This document shows, piece by piece, positions 29,264 to 39,022 of a DNA stretch of 64,000 nucleotides. The translations under genes and the position numbers were made by a program. The stretch is from assembly GCF_014197535.1 (NCBI RefSeq), contig NZ_JACIFV010000007.1:184049-248048 (forward strand), in the 5' to 3' direction. Numbering within the stretch: position 1 is the first letter of the stretch; every line of letters starts with the position of its first letter. Under the pieces are notes generated by a model. That model was not told the DNA's origin. It was given only the letters and a program-made list of their open reading frames with translations, and ran no database searches. The stretch comes from Rhizobium aethiopicum. GTDB lineage: Bacteria > Pseudomonadota > Alphaproteobacteria > Rhizobiales > Rhizobiaceae.

Positions 29264-30112
29264 ATGAAAACAGGATATTTTTTGAGCGCCATCGGCCTGT
29301 CGGCCCTGCTGATGACAGCAGCCGGCCAGGCTTGCGCCGGCGATGACAAGCTCGAACAGCTGAAGGAGCAGGGCTTTGCCCGTATCGCCATCGCCAACGA
29401 GCCGCCGTTCACGGCGGTCGGCGCCGACGGCAAGGTCTCGGGTGCTGCGCCCGATGTGGCGCGGGTGATCTTCGAGAAGCTCGGCGTCAAGGAAGTGGTC
29501 GCCTCGATCTCCGAGTACGGCGCGATGATTCCCGGCCTGCAGGCCGGCCGACACGATGCAATTACGGCGGGCCTCTTCATGAAGCCCGAACGCTGCAATG
29601 CCGTCGCCTATTCCGAACCGATCCTGTGCGACGCTGAAGCCTTTGCTCTGAAGAAGGGCAACCCGCTGAAGCTGACCAGCTACAAGGATATCGCCGACAA
29701 CCCGAACGCCAAGATCGGCGCGCCGGGCGGCGGCACGGAAGAGAAGCTGGCGCTGGAAGCCGGCGTGCCGCGTGACCGCGTCATCGTGGTTCCGGACGGG
29801 CAGAGCGGCATCAAGATGCTTCAGGACGGCCGCATCGACGTCTATTCGCTGCCGGTCCTGTCGATCCACGACCTGTTGACCAAGGCGAACGATCCGAACC
29901 TCGAAACCGTCGCCCCCGTCGTCAATGCGCCGGTCTATTGCGACGGCGCCGCCTTCCGCAAGCAGGACGTTGCGCTTCGCGACGCCTTCGACGTCGAGCT
30001 GAAGAAGCTGAAGGAATCGGGCGAATTCGCCAAGATCATCGAACCCTATGGCTTCTCGGCCAAGGCGGCGATGTCGACGAGCCGCGAAAAGCTCTGCGCC
30101 GCCGCCAAGTAA
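29264..30112 (+). CDS. ehuB: Ectoine/hydroxyectoine-binding periplasmic protein
   Basis: A 282-residue family 3 solute-binding protein. The signal peptide is about residues 1-25 (cleavage near ACA-GDD). The mature protein contains IAIANEPPFTAVGADGKVSGAAPDVARVIFEKLG, matching the EhuB family, whose ligand pocket is lined by aromatic and acidic residues (here the EPPF region and the YSEPILCDAEAF region). It binds ectoine with high affinity in S. meliloti. ATG 29264 follows GGAG at good distance. Confidence 0.9.
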   Translation: MKTGYFLSAIGLSALLMTAAGQACAGDDKLEQLKEQGFARIAIANEPPFTAVGADGKVSGAAPDVARVIFEKLGVKEVVASISEYGAMIPGLQAGRHDAITAGLFMKPERCNAVAYSEPILCDAEAFALKKGNPLKLTSYKDIADNPNAKIGAPGGGTEEKLALEAGVPRDRVIVVPDGQSGIKMLQDGRIDVYSLPVLSIHDLLTKANDPNLETVAPVVNAPVYCDGAAFRKQDVALRDAFDVELKKLKESGEFAKIIEPYGFSAKAAMSTSREKLCAAAK

Positions 30113-30126
30113 CCTGACGTAAGCAG

Positions 30127-30151
30127 CCGGCCATGCTCCCGCCATGGCCGG
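30127..30151 (+). terminator. Intercistronic hairpin after ehuB
   Basis: CCGGCCATG and CATGGCCGG form a perfect 9-base stem with a 7-base loop between ehuB and ehuC. No T-run follows. It fits the pattern of hairpins after binding-protein genes seen elsewhere in this window. Confidence 0.55.
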
Positions 30152-30189
30152 TTTGCCCTTCGCACCATCTCCAGAGAAGTGAGCTGCCG

Positions 30190-30849
30190 ATGTCGGTCTG
30201 GTCCGGCTATCTGACACTGATCCTTCAAGGCGCCCTGGTGACGCTCGAGCTGACGATCATGGGCTCGGCGCTGGCGCTCGTCATGGCCTTCCTGGCCGGT
30301 CTCGCCCGCCTGTCGCGTTTCTTTGCCCTCCGGGCTCTGGCGACCGCCTATATCGAATTCTTTCGCGGCACCTCGATCTTCGTCCAGCTCTTCTGGGTCT
30401 ATTTCGTCCTGCCCTTCGCGGGATTGACGCTGACGCCGCTGCAGGCGGGCGTGCTGGCGCTCGGTCTGAATGTCGGCGCCTATGGGGCGGAGGTGGTGCG
30501 TGGCGCCGTCAAGGCGGTCGGGCGCGAACAATCCGAAGCCTGCATCGCGCTCAATCTGTCGCGATACCAGCGCATGCGCCACGTCATACTGCCGCAGGCG
30601 TTGCCGCTGATGCTGCCGACCTTCTGCAACAATGCGATCGAGCTTTTGAAGGGCACGGCCGTCGTGTCGCTGATCTCGCTGACCGACATGACCTTTCAGG
30701 CGCAAGTGGTGCGGGCGCAGACCGGCAATACGCTGGTGCCCTTCGCAACGATCCTCATCCTCTATTTCCTCATGGCCTCCGCCATCTCGGCGGCGATGCG
30801 CCTGTTGGAGCGACGGATGACACGCGGCCTCGACGGCATGAGGACCTGA
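30190..30849 (+). CDS. ehuC: Ectoine/hydroxyectoine ABC transporter, permease
   Basis: A 219-residue permease of the HisM/GlnP (BPD_transp_1) family. Hydrophobic segments start at residue 8. The cytoplasmic EAA loop reads REQSEACIALNLSRYQRMRHVILPQALP near residues 115-142, and the conserved FFRGTSIFVQLFWVYF lies at about 57-72. ATG 30190 gives the usual short N-terminus. It pairs with EhuD. Confidence 0.9.
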   Translation: MSVWSGYLTLILQGALVTLELTIMGSALALVMAFLAGLARLSRFFALRALATAYIEFFRGTSIFVQLFWVYFVLPFAGLTLTPLQAGVLALGLNVGAYGAEVVRGAVKAVGREQSEACIALNLSRYQRMRHVILPQALPLMLPTFCNNAIELLKGTAVVSLISLTDMTFQAQVVRAQTGNTLVPFATILILYFLMASAISAAMRLLERRMTRGLDGMRT

Positions 30850-30853
30850 TCAT

Positions 30854-31513
30854 ATGGAATGGGATTGGGATTTCGTCTGGCAGATCATGCCGACCCTTCT
30901 CGAAGGGTTCAAGATCACCATTCTCGCGACCATCCTCGGCGCTGCTGTCGCCATGGTCGCAGGCCTCGCGCTTGCCATCGCGCGGCGGTCACCTGTCGCC
31001 GCCATTTCCACAACTGTCGGCTTCGTCTCGGAATTCATCCGCGGTACGCCGCTGCTGGTGCAGCTCTACTTCATCTTCTACGTCCTGCCGGATATCGGCA
31101 TCCGGCTGTCGCCGCTCACCGCCGGCGTCATCGGCATGGGCATTCACTATGCGACCTATACGGCCGAGGTCTATCGCGCCGGCATCGAGAACGTTTCGCG
31201 CGGACAATGGGAGGCGGCCAAGGCCACCAATCTGACGACGCGCCAGGCCTGGATCCACGTGATCTTGCCGCAGGCGATCCCGCCGATGATCCCGGCGCTC
31301 GCCAATTACTTCATCGCCATGTTCAAGGAAACGCCGCTGCTGTCGGCGATCACCGTGCTGGAATTGATGAACCAGGCCAAAAGCATCGCCAATAGCAACT
31401 ATCGCTATATTGAACCCATGACGCTCGTCGGCGTCTTTTTCCTCGTCATCAGCTTGATTTCGGTTCTCGGATTGCGCTGGCTCGAGGAGCGCTATGCCAG
31501 GGTGGATGACTGA
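30854..31513 (+). CDS. ehuD: Ectoine/hydroxyectoine ABC transporter, permease
   Basis: A 219-residue permease of the same family as EhuC, with EFIRGTPLLVQLYFIFYVLPDIG and the EAA loop RGQWEAAKATNLTTRQAWIHVILPQAIPP. It begins 4 bases after the ehuC stop, and its 3' end lies at the eutA start. EhuC and EhuD form the heterodimeric channel. Confidence 0.9.
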   Translation: MEWDWDFVWQIMPTLLEGFKITILATILGAAVAMVAGLALAIARRSPVAAISTTVGFVSEFIRGTPLLVQLYFIFYVLPDIGIRLSPLTAGVIGMGIHYATYTAEVYRAGIENVSRGQWEAAKATNLTTRQAWIHVILPQAIPPMIPALANYFIAMFKETPLLSAITVLELMNQAKSIANSNYRYIEPMTLVGVFFLVISLISVLGLRWLEERYARVDD

Positions 31514-31514
31514 C

Positions 31515-32294
31515 ATGACGACATCGATCGAGATCATTCCCGCCGGCCGACTGCCACGGCTGGACGACCGGCCGCTGGAAAAGCGCATCGGCCTCGTCAT
31601 CCTGGCGACCGACCACACGACGGAAGTCGACTTCCGGCGGATGGTCGCCAGCGACCGTATCGGCGTCTATGTCAGCCGCATCCACTACGCCAATCCGGTG
31701 ACACCGGAAAATCTTCTGAAGATGCAGCCTTCGCTGACGCAAGGCGCAGGGCTCATTCTGCCGGGCGAGACGCTGGATGCCGTCATGTATTCCTGCACCT
31801 CCGCCTCGGTCGTCATCGGTGACCGCAAGGTCGAGGAAGCGATCCAGGCGGCCAAGCCGGGTGCTTCGGTGGTGACGCCAACGGCGGCTGCTGTCAAAGC
31901 CCTGAAGGCGTGCGGCGCCAGGCGGATTTCCGTGCTGACGCCTTATACGGTCGAAACCAGCCGGCCGATGGCGGATTATTTCAGCCGACTCGGTTTTGCG
32001 ATCGACCGCTTTACCTGCCTCGGCCTCAGCGACGATCGCCAGATGGCACGGATTGCGCCGGACGAGATTGCAGCCTTCGCGAACCAGGCGCTGGCGCCGC
32101 AATCCGACGCACTATTCATTTCCTGCACTGCCGTGCGCGCCGCACAGGTCGCCGCCCGCATCGAAGCGGCGACCGGCAAGCCGGTGGTGACCAGCAATCT
32201 CGCCACCGCCTGGGCCTGTCTGCGGCTCTGTGGCGATGATCAGGCGCGGCCTGAGCTCGGTCAGTTGATGACCAGACCCTATGGGGAAGGCTGA
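31515..32294 (+). CDS. eutA: EutA, Asp/Glu racemase-like ectoine utilisation protein
   Basis: A 259-residue protein of the arylmalonate decarboxylase / maleate isomerase superfamily. The two catalytic cysteines expected in the family are seen in MYSCTSASVVIG and LFISCTAVRAAQ. EutA, with EutB and EutC, is linked to converting 5-hydroxyectoine to ectoine. The start may be ATG 31515 (used, with GGTGG upstream) or ATG 31506, which overlaps the ehuD stop. Confidence 0.88.
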   Translation: MTTSIEIIPAGRLPRLDDRPLEKRIGLVILATDHTTEVDFRRMVASDRIGVYVSRIHYANPVTPENLLKMQPSLTQGAGLILPGETLDAVMYSCTSASVVIGDRKVEEAIQAAKPGASVVTPTAAAVKALKACGARRISVLTPYTVETSRPMADYFSRLGFAIDRFTCLGLSDDRQMARIAPDEIAAFANQALAPQSDALFISCTAVRAAQVAARIEAATGKPVVTSNLATAWACLRLCGDDQARPELGQLMTRPYGEG

Positions 32295-32298
32295 GCGC

Positions 32299-33300
32299 AT
32301 GAGGGGCGTCCTGCCAATTTCGATGGAGGATATCCGTGCGGCGGCGCATCGGATCGCCGGCCGTGTTGTGGAAACGCCGATCGTGTCGTCGGCATCGCTC
32401 GGCGAGATCGCGGGTGTTCCGGTTTGGCTGAAGCTCGAACATCATCAGACGACGGGTAGCTTCAAGCTTCGTGGAGCGACCAATGCGGTGGCGTCATTGT
32501 CGCCGGCGGAGCGCGTGCGCGGCGTCGTCGCCGCCTCGACGGGAAATCACGGCCGGGCACTTGCCCATGCGGCGAAGGCACAAGGCATAGTCGCGACGAT
32601 CTGCATGTCGCGGCTGGTGCCGGAGAACAAGGTTTCCGAAATCCGCCGTCTCGGCGCCGATGTGCGCATCGTCGGTCGATCACAGGACGAGGCGCAGGAG
32701 GAGGTGGACCGGTTGGTGCGAGAGCAAGGGCTGGTGATGGTTCCGCCTTTTGACCATCCGGCTGTCGTAGCCGGGCAGGGGACGCTGGGGCTCGAGATCG
32801 TCGACGCATTGCCGCAGACAGCCACGGTTCTGGTGCCGCTCTCGGGCGGCGGTCTTGCTGCGGGCGTTGCCGCTGCGATCAAGGGCGTCAATCCGAAAAC
32901 GAGAGTGATCGGCCTGACGATGGAACGCGGCGCCGCGATGAAAGCGAGCCTCGATGCCGGACGGCCGGTGCAGGTCGAGGAGGTGAGAAGCCTCGCGGAC
33001 TCGCTCGGCGGCGGCATCGGCCTCGACAATCGCGTGACTTTCAGCATGTGCCAGGCGCTTCTCGACGATGTCGTCCTGCTGACGGAGGCGGAGATCGCCG
33101 CAGGCGTGCGCCATGCCTATGCCTGCGAGCGCGAGATCGTCGAGGGCGCGGGAGTTGTCGGAATAGCAGCGCTGCTGGCGGAAAAGATCAGCTCCGGCGG
33201 CCCGATCGTTGCGATCCTTTCCGGGCGGAATGTCGACATGGAACAGCACCGCCGGGTGATCAACGGCGAGGGTGCGGCATTCGAGGAGGATGGCCCATGA
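32299..33300 (+). CDS. eutB: EutB, threonine-dehydratase-like PLP enzyme
   Basis: A 333-residue fold-type-II PLP enzyme. The Schiff-base lysine is in TTGSFKLRGA (about residues 52-61), the phosphate-binding glycine loop in VPLSGGGLAAGVA, and the substrate loop in ASTGNHGRA. It is annotated in ectoine clusters as a dehydratase needed for hydroxyectoine use. ATG 32299 with GGGAAGG upstream is preferred over ATG 32281, which overlaps eutA by 14 bases. Confidence 0.88.
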   Translation: MRGVLPISMEDIRAAAHRIAGRVVETPIVSSASLGEIAGVPVWLKLEHHQTTGSFKLRGATNAVASLSPAERVRGVVAASTGNHGRALAHAAKAQGIVATICMSRLVPENKVSEIRRLGADVRIVGRSQDEAQEEVDRLVREQGLVMVPPFDHPAVVAGQGTLGLEIVDALPQTATVLVPLSGGGLAAGVAAAIKGVNPKTRVIGLTMERGAAMKASLDAGRPVQVEEVRSLADSLGGGIGLDNRVTFSMCQALLDDVVLLTEAEIAAGVRHAYACEREIVEGAGVVGIAALLAEKISSGGPIVAILSGRNVDMEQHRRVINGEGAAFEEDGP

Positions 33301-34289
33301 ACCGCATGATCATTCTGACGGAAGCGGAACTGCGCAAGATCGTGGTGCTCGATCGCGATGCGGTCGCCTGTATCGAGCAGGCTTTCGCGGCGCTTGCAAC
33401 GAAGGCGGTCGCCATGCCGCCGATTTTGCGGCTCGACATTCCGGAGTATCGGGGGGAGGTCGATGTGAAGACCGCCTATGTACCGGGCATTGAAGGTTTC
33501 GCCATCAAGATCAGCCCCGGTTTCTTCGACAATCCAACGATCGGCCTGCCGAGCACCAATGGCATGATGGTGCTGCTGTCCTGCCGGACCGGCCTGGTGC
33601 AGGCGCTGCTTCTGGACAATGGCTATCTTACCGATGTGCGCACCGCGGCAGCCGGCGCCGTCGCTGCGAAATACCTGTCACGGCAAGACTCCAGCGTGGC
33701 CGCAATTTTCGGCGCTGGCATGCAGGCTCGGCTGCAGCTCGAAGCACTGACGCTGGTGCGGCCTATCGCCGAGGCCAGGATCTGGGCGCGGGATGCCGCC
33801 AAGGCGCAGAAGGCAGCGGCCGAATTGAGCGGGGAACTCGGATTTCCCGTCATCGCTACGTCGGATCCGAGAGAGGCAATCTCCAGTGCCGATATTATCG
33901 TGACCACCACGCCTGCGCAAAAACCGATCGTCGAAGCCGGGTGGCTCGAATCCGGACAGCATCTGACGGCGATGGGGTCGGATGCGGAGCACAAAAACGA
34001 AATCGATCCCGCGGCCATCGCCCGGGCCGGCCTCTACGTCGCCGACAGCCTGAAACAGACGCGCCGCCTCGGCGAGCTGCACCACGCAATCGAAGCCGGT
34101 CTGGTCGCGGCCGATGCGGATTTCGCCGAACTCGGCCGGATCGTTTCCGGCCGGACGCCAGGCAGGACGAGCAGCGACCAGATCACCATTGCGGACCTCA
34201 CCGGCACCGGCATCCAGGACACCGCTATCGCCACCCTCGCCTTCGCCCGCGCCGGCGCGATGAAGGCAGGAACCACGTTCGAAAGCTGA
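33297..34289 (+). CDS. eutC: EutC, ornithine-cyclodeaminase-like protein
   Basis: A 330-residue member of the ornithine cyclodeaminase / mu-crystallin family. The substrate-side lysine is in GFAIKISPGFFDNP, the dinucleotide-binding loop in AIFGAGMQARLQLEAL, and LTDVRTAAAGAVAAKYLS is the family signature. ATG 33297 overlaps the eutB stop (ATGA). In the proposed pathway EutB and EutC together remove the hydroxyl of 5-hydroxyectoine to give ectoine. Confidence 0.9.
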   Translation: MNRMIILTEAELRKIVVLDRDAVACIEQAFAALATKAVAMPPILRLDIPEYRGEVDVKTAYVPGIEGFAIKISPGFFDNPTIGLPSTNGMMVLLSCRTGLVQALLLDNGYLTDVRTAAAGAVAAKYLSRQDSSVAAIFGAGMQARLQLEALTLVRPIAEARIWARDAAKAQKAAAELSGELGFPVIATSDPREAISSADIIVTTTPAQKPIVEAGWLESGQHLTAMGSDAEHKNEIDPAAIARAGLYVADSLKQTRRLGELHHAIEAGLVAADADFAELGRIVSGRTPGRTSSDQITIADLTGTGIQDTAIATLAFARAGAMKAGTTFES

Positions 34290-34321
34290 CCGGCGCGGCG
34301 CCGGAAAAGAAGGGAAGAAAC

Positions 34322-35503
34322 ATGACCCAGCCCAATCTGAAGTTCTCGCTCGGCGAATATGCCGCGCGGCTGGAAAAAACACGGCGTGCCATGGAAGCGA
34401 AGGGTGTGGACCTGCTTGTTGTCAGCGATCCCTCGAACATGGCCTGGCTGACCGGTTATGACGGTTGGTCCTTCTACGTGCACCAGGCGGTGATCGTGCC
34501 GCCGCAAGGCGAGCCGATCTGGTTCGGCCGCGGTCAGGACGCCAACGGCGCTAAGCTCACCGCCTATCTCGCGCACGACAATATCGTCGGCTATCCCGAT
34601 CACTACGTGCAGTCGACCGAGCGTCATCCAATGGATTACCTCTCCGGCATCCTGACGGAGCGCGGCTTCGCCAAGCTGACGATCGGCGTCGAGATGGACA
34701 ATTACTGGTTTTCTGCCGCCGCCTTCGCCGCGCTGCAGAGACATCTGCCGAATGCGCGCTTCGTCGACGCAACCGCGCTGGTCAACTGGCAGCGCGCGGT
34801 CAAGAGCGAGACCGAAATCAAGTACATGCGCAATGCGGCCCGGATCGTGGAAGCCATGCACGCCCGCATCTTCGACAAGATCGAGGTCGGCATGCGCAAG
34901 TGCGATCTGGTAGCGGAAATCTATGACGCCGGCACCCGCGGTGTCGACGGCATCGGCGGCGACTATCCGGCCATCGTGCCGCTGCTGCCGTCCGGCGTCG
35001 AAGCATCCGCACCGCATCTAACCTGGGACGATCGGCCGTTGAAAAAGGGGGAGGGCACCTTTTTTGAGATCGCCGGCTGCTACAACCGCTACCATCTGCC
35101 GCTGTCGCGTACCGTCTTCCTCGGCAAGCCGACGCAGGCCTTTCTCGACGCCGAGAAAGCGACGTTGGAAGGCATGGAAGCCGGTCTTGCTGTCGCCAGA
35201 CCCGGCAATAGCTGCGAGGATATCGCCAACGCCTTCTTCGCGGTGCTGAAGAAATATGGAATCGTCAAGGACAACCGCACGGGTTACCCGATCGGGCTTT
35301 CCTATCCGCCGGATTGGGGCGAGCGCACCATGAGCCTGCGGCCGGGCGATCGGACCGAGTTGAAGCCCGGCATGACCTTCCATTTCATGACCGGCCTCTG
35401 GCTCGAGGATATGGGTTTCGAAACGACGGAGAGCATCCTCATCACCGAGAGCGGTGTCGAATGCCTCGCCAACGTGCCGCGCAAGCTGATGGTCAAGGAT
35501 TGA
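34322..35503 (+). CDS. eutD: Ectoine hydrolase (ring opening)
   Basis: A 393-residue protein of the M24 (creatinase / prolidase) family, also called DoeA. It hydrolyses the ectoine ring, mainly to N-alpha-acetyl-2,4-diaminobutyrate. The N-terminal creatinase-like domain covers about residues 1-155 (KTRRAMEAKGVDLLVVSDPSNMAWLTGYDGWSF in part), and the pita-bread catalytic domain the rest, with FFEIAGCYNRYHLPLSR and GLSYPPDWGER. As in creatinases, several metal ligands of true M24 peptidases are replaced. ATG 34322 lies 33 bases after eutC, with GGGAAG upstream. Confidence 0.9.
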   Translation: MTQPNLKFSLGEYAARLEKTRRAMEAKGVDLLVVSDPSNMAWLTGYDGWSFYVHQAVIVPPQGEPIWFGRGQDANGAKLTAYLAHDNIVGYPDHYVQSTERHPMDYLSGILTERGFAKLTIGVEMDNYWFSAAAFAALQRHLPNARFVDATALVNWQRAVKSETEIKYMRNAARIVEAMHARIFDKIEVGMRKCDLVAEIYDAGTRGVDGIGGDYPAIVPLLPSGVEASAPHLTWDDRPLKKGEGTFFEIAGCYNRYHLPLSRTVFLGKPTQAFLDAEKATLEGMEAGLAVARPGNSCEDIANAFFAVLKKYGIVKDNRTGYPIGLSYPPDWGERTMSLRPGDRTELKPGMTFHFMTGLWLEDMGFETTESILITESGVECLANVPRKLMVKD

Positions 35504-35510
35504 GGCTGTC

Positions 35511-36518
35511 ATGACAGAGACTGGCTTGCGGCCGTCGCCGATCAGCGCGACGGTGGATTTCGCCGCCGAAGGCGTCCAGCACGGGTTCCTGAGGCTGCCC
35601 TACAGCCGCGACGATTCCGCTTGGGGCTCGGTGATGGTTCCGATAACGGTCGTCAGGAACGGCAAGGGACCGACGGCGATCCTGACCGGCGGCAATCATG
35701 GCGACGAGTACGAGGGACCGATTGCGCTTTTCGATCTCGCCCGCTCGCTGCGGGCAGAGGAGGTGAGCGGCGCTGTCATCATCGTGCCGGCAATGAATTA
35801 CCCAGCATTCCTTGCGGGAACCCGGACCTCGCCGATCGACAGAGGCAACATGAACCGCAGCTTCCCGGGTCGTCCGGACGGCACGGTGACGGAAAAGATC
35901 GCCGATTATTTCCAGCGTGTGCTTCTGCCGATGGCGGATCTCGTGCTCGACTTCCACTCCGGCGGCAAGACGCTCGATTTTCTGCCGTTCTGCGCAGCGC
36001 ACATCCTGCCGAACAAACAACAGGAGGCGCAGGCTTTCGATTTCGTGACAGCCTTTGCCGCACCCTATTCGATGAAGATGCTGGAGATCGATGCGGTCGG
36101 CATGTATGACACGGCGGCCGAGGAAATGGGCAAGATCTTCATCACGACCGAGCTGGGCGGTGGAGGTACCGCCACGGCCAGAAGTGCGGCGATCGCCAAA
36201 CGCGGCACCATGAACGTGCTGCGGCATGCCGGTATCGTCGCCGGCGCCGTCGATACCGGGCCAACGATCTGGCTGGATATGCCGGATGGCCGCTGTTTCT
36301 CTTTCGCTGAACAAGGCGGATTGATCGAACCCGCGATCGATCTCGGTGAAGCGGTCGCCAAGGATGCCGTCATCGCTCGCATCTATCCGACGGGCAGGAC
36401 GGGTGAGGCGCCGCGCGAGATCCGTGCCGCCATGGACGGTATTCTCTGTGCGCGGCATTTCCCAGGCCTGGTCAAATCAGGCGATTGCGTTGGGGTCGTG
36501 GCGATTGTGACGAACTGA
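35511..36518 (+). CDS. eutE: N-acetyl-diaminobutyrate deacetylase
   Basis: A 335-residue zinc deacetylase of the succinylglutamate desuccinylase / aspartoacylase family (DoeB). Zinc ligands are seen in GGNHGDEYEGP (His and Glu) and a further His in LVLDFHSGGKTLDFLPF; NYPAFLAGTRTSPIDRGNMNRSFPG carries the conserved substrate-binding arginines. It deacetylates the EutD product to 2,4-diaminobutyrate, the substrate for the aminotransferase at 23295. It starts 8 bases after eutD, is the last gene of the operon, and converges on the chemoreceptor gene. Confidence 0.9.
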   Translation: MTETGLRPSPISATVDFAAEGVQHGFLRLPYSRDDSAWGSVMVPITVVRNGKGPTAILTGGNHGDEYEGPIALFDLARSLRAEEVSGAVIIVPAMNYPAFLAGTRTSPIDRGNMNRSFPGRPDGTVTEKIADYFQRVLLPMADLVLDFHSGGKTLDFLPFCAAHILPNKQQEAQAFDFVTAFAAPYSMKMLEIDAVGMYDTAAEEMGKIFITTELGGGGTATARSAAIAKRGTMNVLRHAGIVAGAVDTGPTIWLDMPDGRCFSFAEQGGLIEPAIDLGEAVAKDAVIARIYPTGRTGEAPREIRAAMDGILCARHFPGLVKSGDCVGVVAIVTN

Positions 36519-36561
36519 AACGACGGCGGCGCGTGAGATGAATGTCATCTTCCGATCAACA

Positions 36562-38439
36562 TCAAGCTGCCTTCCGCGCTCTTGACCCGGCAGCTGCCGC
36601 ATCGGTCTGGAAGCGACCGACAATCCCTTCCAGCGTCTGCGTCTGGCCACCGAGCGCGCGGCAGGCTGAGACGGTTTCCGCGGCCATGGCGGCGTTGCGC
36701 TGTGTGACCTCGTCGAGCGCATTGACGGAGGCATTGATTGCCCCGATCGCCACCGCCTGCTCGGAGGAAACCGAAACGATGCGGGCGATCAGGCCGGCGA
36801 CCTGCTCGACCTGGCCTTCGATTTCCATAAGCGCCTTGCCGGTGCGGTTGACAAGCTCCACGCCGGTGGAAACCTGAGACGATGACGTGGAAATCAGAGA
36901 TCTGATCTCCTTGGCGGCATTGGCCGAACGGAGGGCGAGCTCACGTACTTCCTGCGCTACAACGGCGAAGCCTTTGCCCGCTTCGCCCGCGCGGGCGGCT
37001 TCGACGCCGGCGTTGAGCGCCAGAAGGTTGGTCTGGAAGGCGATCTCGTCGATGACGTTGACGATCTCGCCGATCTGGGCGGACGAACCTTCGATCTCCT
37101 GCATGGCAGCGATCGCATCGCGAACGATGGCGGCCGAATGTTCGGCGCTGCTGCGCGTCTCGGCCATCATGCCGGTCGCCTTGCCGGCATGGTTCGAAGC
37201 GTCCTTGGCTTTGGCGTTCATTTCGCCGAGCGCGCTCGTAGCCTCTTCAAGCATCGCTGCCTGCTGTTCGGTACGCAATGCAAGGCTGTCGGCGGCATTC
37301 GTGATGCCGGCGGAGGAGCTGCCGACCTGCCTGGAGGTCTGGGCGACCTCCGCCATCGAGGCGGAAAGCGCGTTCATGCTGTCGTTGAACTTGGCGCGCA
37401 AGCTCTCATAGGCGGCGGCAAAGGATGTCGTGATACGGCAATCAAGATTGCCGTGCGACAGCTGGTCCAGGCCATATGTCAACTCGTTGATAACCGTTTC
37501 GCGTGTCCGCTCCTCGGCCGCCTTCTCGGCCATCTGGCTGCGCTCGCGTTCGAATTCGGCATCGCGAAGGGCCGCTTCGCGCTTCTGCGCGTCCTGGCGT
37601 TCCAGCGCATTGCAACGGAAGACCGCGACTGCCTTGGACATGGCGCCGATCTCGTCTGAACGGTTCGCATAGGGAACTTCGGTTGAAAAATCGCCCTCGG
37701 CAAGATTGCGCATATAGGCCTTCATGCCGTCGAGCGGCACGATTGCCCGGCGGCGCAGGAGATAGAGCCCCGCCAGCAGCAGAGCGAAGGAGCCGAAGCC
37801 GGCAGCGCCCGCACAGATCGTCCAGGTCACGATTTCCGAAGCTGCGTTCTTTTCCTCGGCCTTCAGGAAAGCGTCGGAATCTGCGACGAGCTTCTCCACA
37901 GCATCCTGGTGCGTATGGAAGGCGACGCGCAATTGCTCGATCGCGCCGTGCGCCTTGTCTTCATCCTTGGCTTTCAGCGCCGGGATAATCTCGCGGTTCA
38001 TCACGTCCCAGAATGCATCGCCCTTGGTCAGCACATCGTTTTCAAGCTCGTCCTTCAAAGCCTGCGGCAGCCGGGTGGACTTCCAATAGGCGCGGCGGTC
38101 GTCGTAAGCGGCTTTCAGATTGGCGATCTTCGCGAGATTCGTATCGGTGAGTTCGGGGAATTTGCTCGCCTCGAAGGAGAGCATGTAGGATTCGACCACG
38201 AAGAGGGGCGGCGGCAATATATCGGCGATGAGATCCTTGCCGTAGACGACCTGCTCGTAAACCGGGCCGTTGACCTTCAGCCTTTCAAGCGCCGATTGCT
38301 GCAATCCAATCGACATGAAAAGACCGGCTGAAACGGCGATGCCAAACGCCACCAGGCTGCGCGCAATGGTAAATGCCAAGACTCTCTCCAAATAACTTTT
38401 TGCTTCTCTTCTTCGAGATGCCTGATCTACGTATGTCAT
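36562..38439 (-). CDS. Methyl-accepting chemotaxis protein
   Basis: A 625-residue transmembrane chemoreceptor. Membrane segments lie at about residues 20-47 and 204-230, flanking a mainly helical periplasmic sensor of about 155 residues. A HAMP domain follows ([23 protein letters not shown]...), then the cytoplasmic signalling hairpin with the highly conserved tip [23 protein letters not shown]. No CheR-tethering pentapeptide is present at the C-terminus (ends RKAA). The ligand is unknown. Being convergent with the ectoine operon proves no link, but taxis to a compatible solute is conceivable. Confidence 0.92.
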   Translation of the reverse strand: MTYVDQASRRREAKSYLERVLAFTIARSLVAFGIAVSAGLFMSIGLQQSALERLKVNGPVYEQVVYGKDLIADILPPPLFVVESYMLSFEASKFPELTDTNLAKIANLKAAYDDRRAYWKSTRLPQALKDELENDVLTKGDAFWDVMNREIIPALKAKDEDKAHGAIEQLRVAFHTHQDAVEKLVADSDAFLKAEEKNAASEIVTWTICAGAAGFGSFALLLAGLYLLRRRAIVPLDGMKAYMRNLAEGDFSTEVPYANRSDEIGAMSKAVAVFRCNALERQDAQKREAALRDAEFERERSQMAEKAAEERTRETVINELTYGLDQLSHGNLDCRITTSFAAAYESLRAKFNDSMNALSASMAEVAQTSRQVGSSSAGITNAADSLALRTEQQAAMLEEATSALGEMNAKAKDASNHAGKATGMMAETRSSAEHSAAIVRDAIAAMQEIEGSSAQIGEIVNVIDEIAFQTNLLALNAGVEAARAGEAGKGFAVVAQEVRELALRSANAAKEIRSLISTSSSQVSTGVELVNRTGKALMEIEGQVEQVAGLIARIVSVSSEQAVAIGAINASVNALDEVTQRNAAMAAETVSACRALGGQTQTLEGIVGRFQTDAAAAGSRARKAA

Positions 38440-38553
38440 TATTTCGCGAGAACACTGAAATATGGTTAACTTCTTATTCGGATGCGAAGTCGACTAACTG
38501 TCCAGGATCGAGCAGCCGTCCAAAATTGGGATGATCAGCTCTATAGCTGTTCA

Positions 38554-38579
38554 GCCAGCCATCTTCTTTGATGGCTGGC
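38554..38579. repeat. Perfect 10-base hairpin upstream of the vapBC remnant
   Basis: GCCAGCCATC and GATGGCTGGC with a 6-base centre lie in the gap 38440-38613, which otherwise holds the chemoreceptor promoter. No T-run is present on either strand, so it is not a classic terminator. It may be a TA operator, or a mobile-element relic. Confidence 0.4.
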
Positions 38580-38613
38580 GCGGAAAACATTATGTTCGTT
38601 GCAAGGAGATCAG

Positions 38614-38982
38614 ATGGCCGAACCGCAGCTTTCCGTACGCAGCGCAAAGGCGCGGGATCTAGCGCACCGTCTAGCCCGCCGCGAAAATCGCTCGATAGCC
38701 GACATTGTCGAGCGGGCTCTGGAATCCTATGAAATACGCGGAGCCGAGCGAGAGCCGGCGATGTCCTTTCTATGCCCCGGCTTTCTCAGTAAAGCGGGAC
38801 GGACATCGATCTTGAAGCCGTCATCAAGGACGGCAAGCAGCTTCATAAGGACATTGAGCTTTGATTTTCTCGATACCAATGTTGTTTCGGAACCTTTTAG
38901 AAAATCGCCCAACGAAGCCGTGATCGCTTGGCCTGTCCGTCATGATTCTGAATTGGCCCTGTCGATCGTGACGATCGCCTGA
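38614..38982 (+). pseudogene. Decayed vapB-vapC toxin-antitoxin locus
   Basis: The first 50 codons encode a good VapB-type antitoxin N-terminus (VRSAKARDLAHRLARRENRSIADIVERALESYE). The frame is then broken around 38765-38800. Allowing small shifts recovers SFYARLSQ, a stop, then SGTDIDLEAVIKDGKQLHKDIEL ending at 38864, the normal antitoxin tail. The toxin follows at once as FDFLDTNVVSEPFRKSPNEAV, a PIN-domain start with its first aspartate, but it lacks an ATG and stops after about 40 residues of the roughly 130 expected. Neither protein can be complete. GGAGAT precedes the antitoxin start. Confidence 0.8.
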
Positions 38983-39022
38983 TTTCTCCATGGGACTTCT
39001 GACGTCCCTACCGGCCTGTCCG

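Noticed and set aside
36477..36561. Rho-independent terminator between eutE and the chemoreceptor gene
   Set aside because: No stem with a T-run could be drawn in the short convergent gap.
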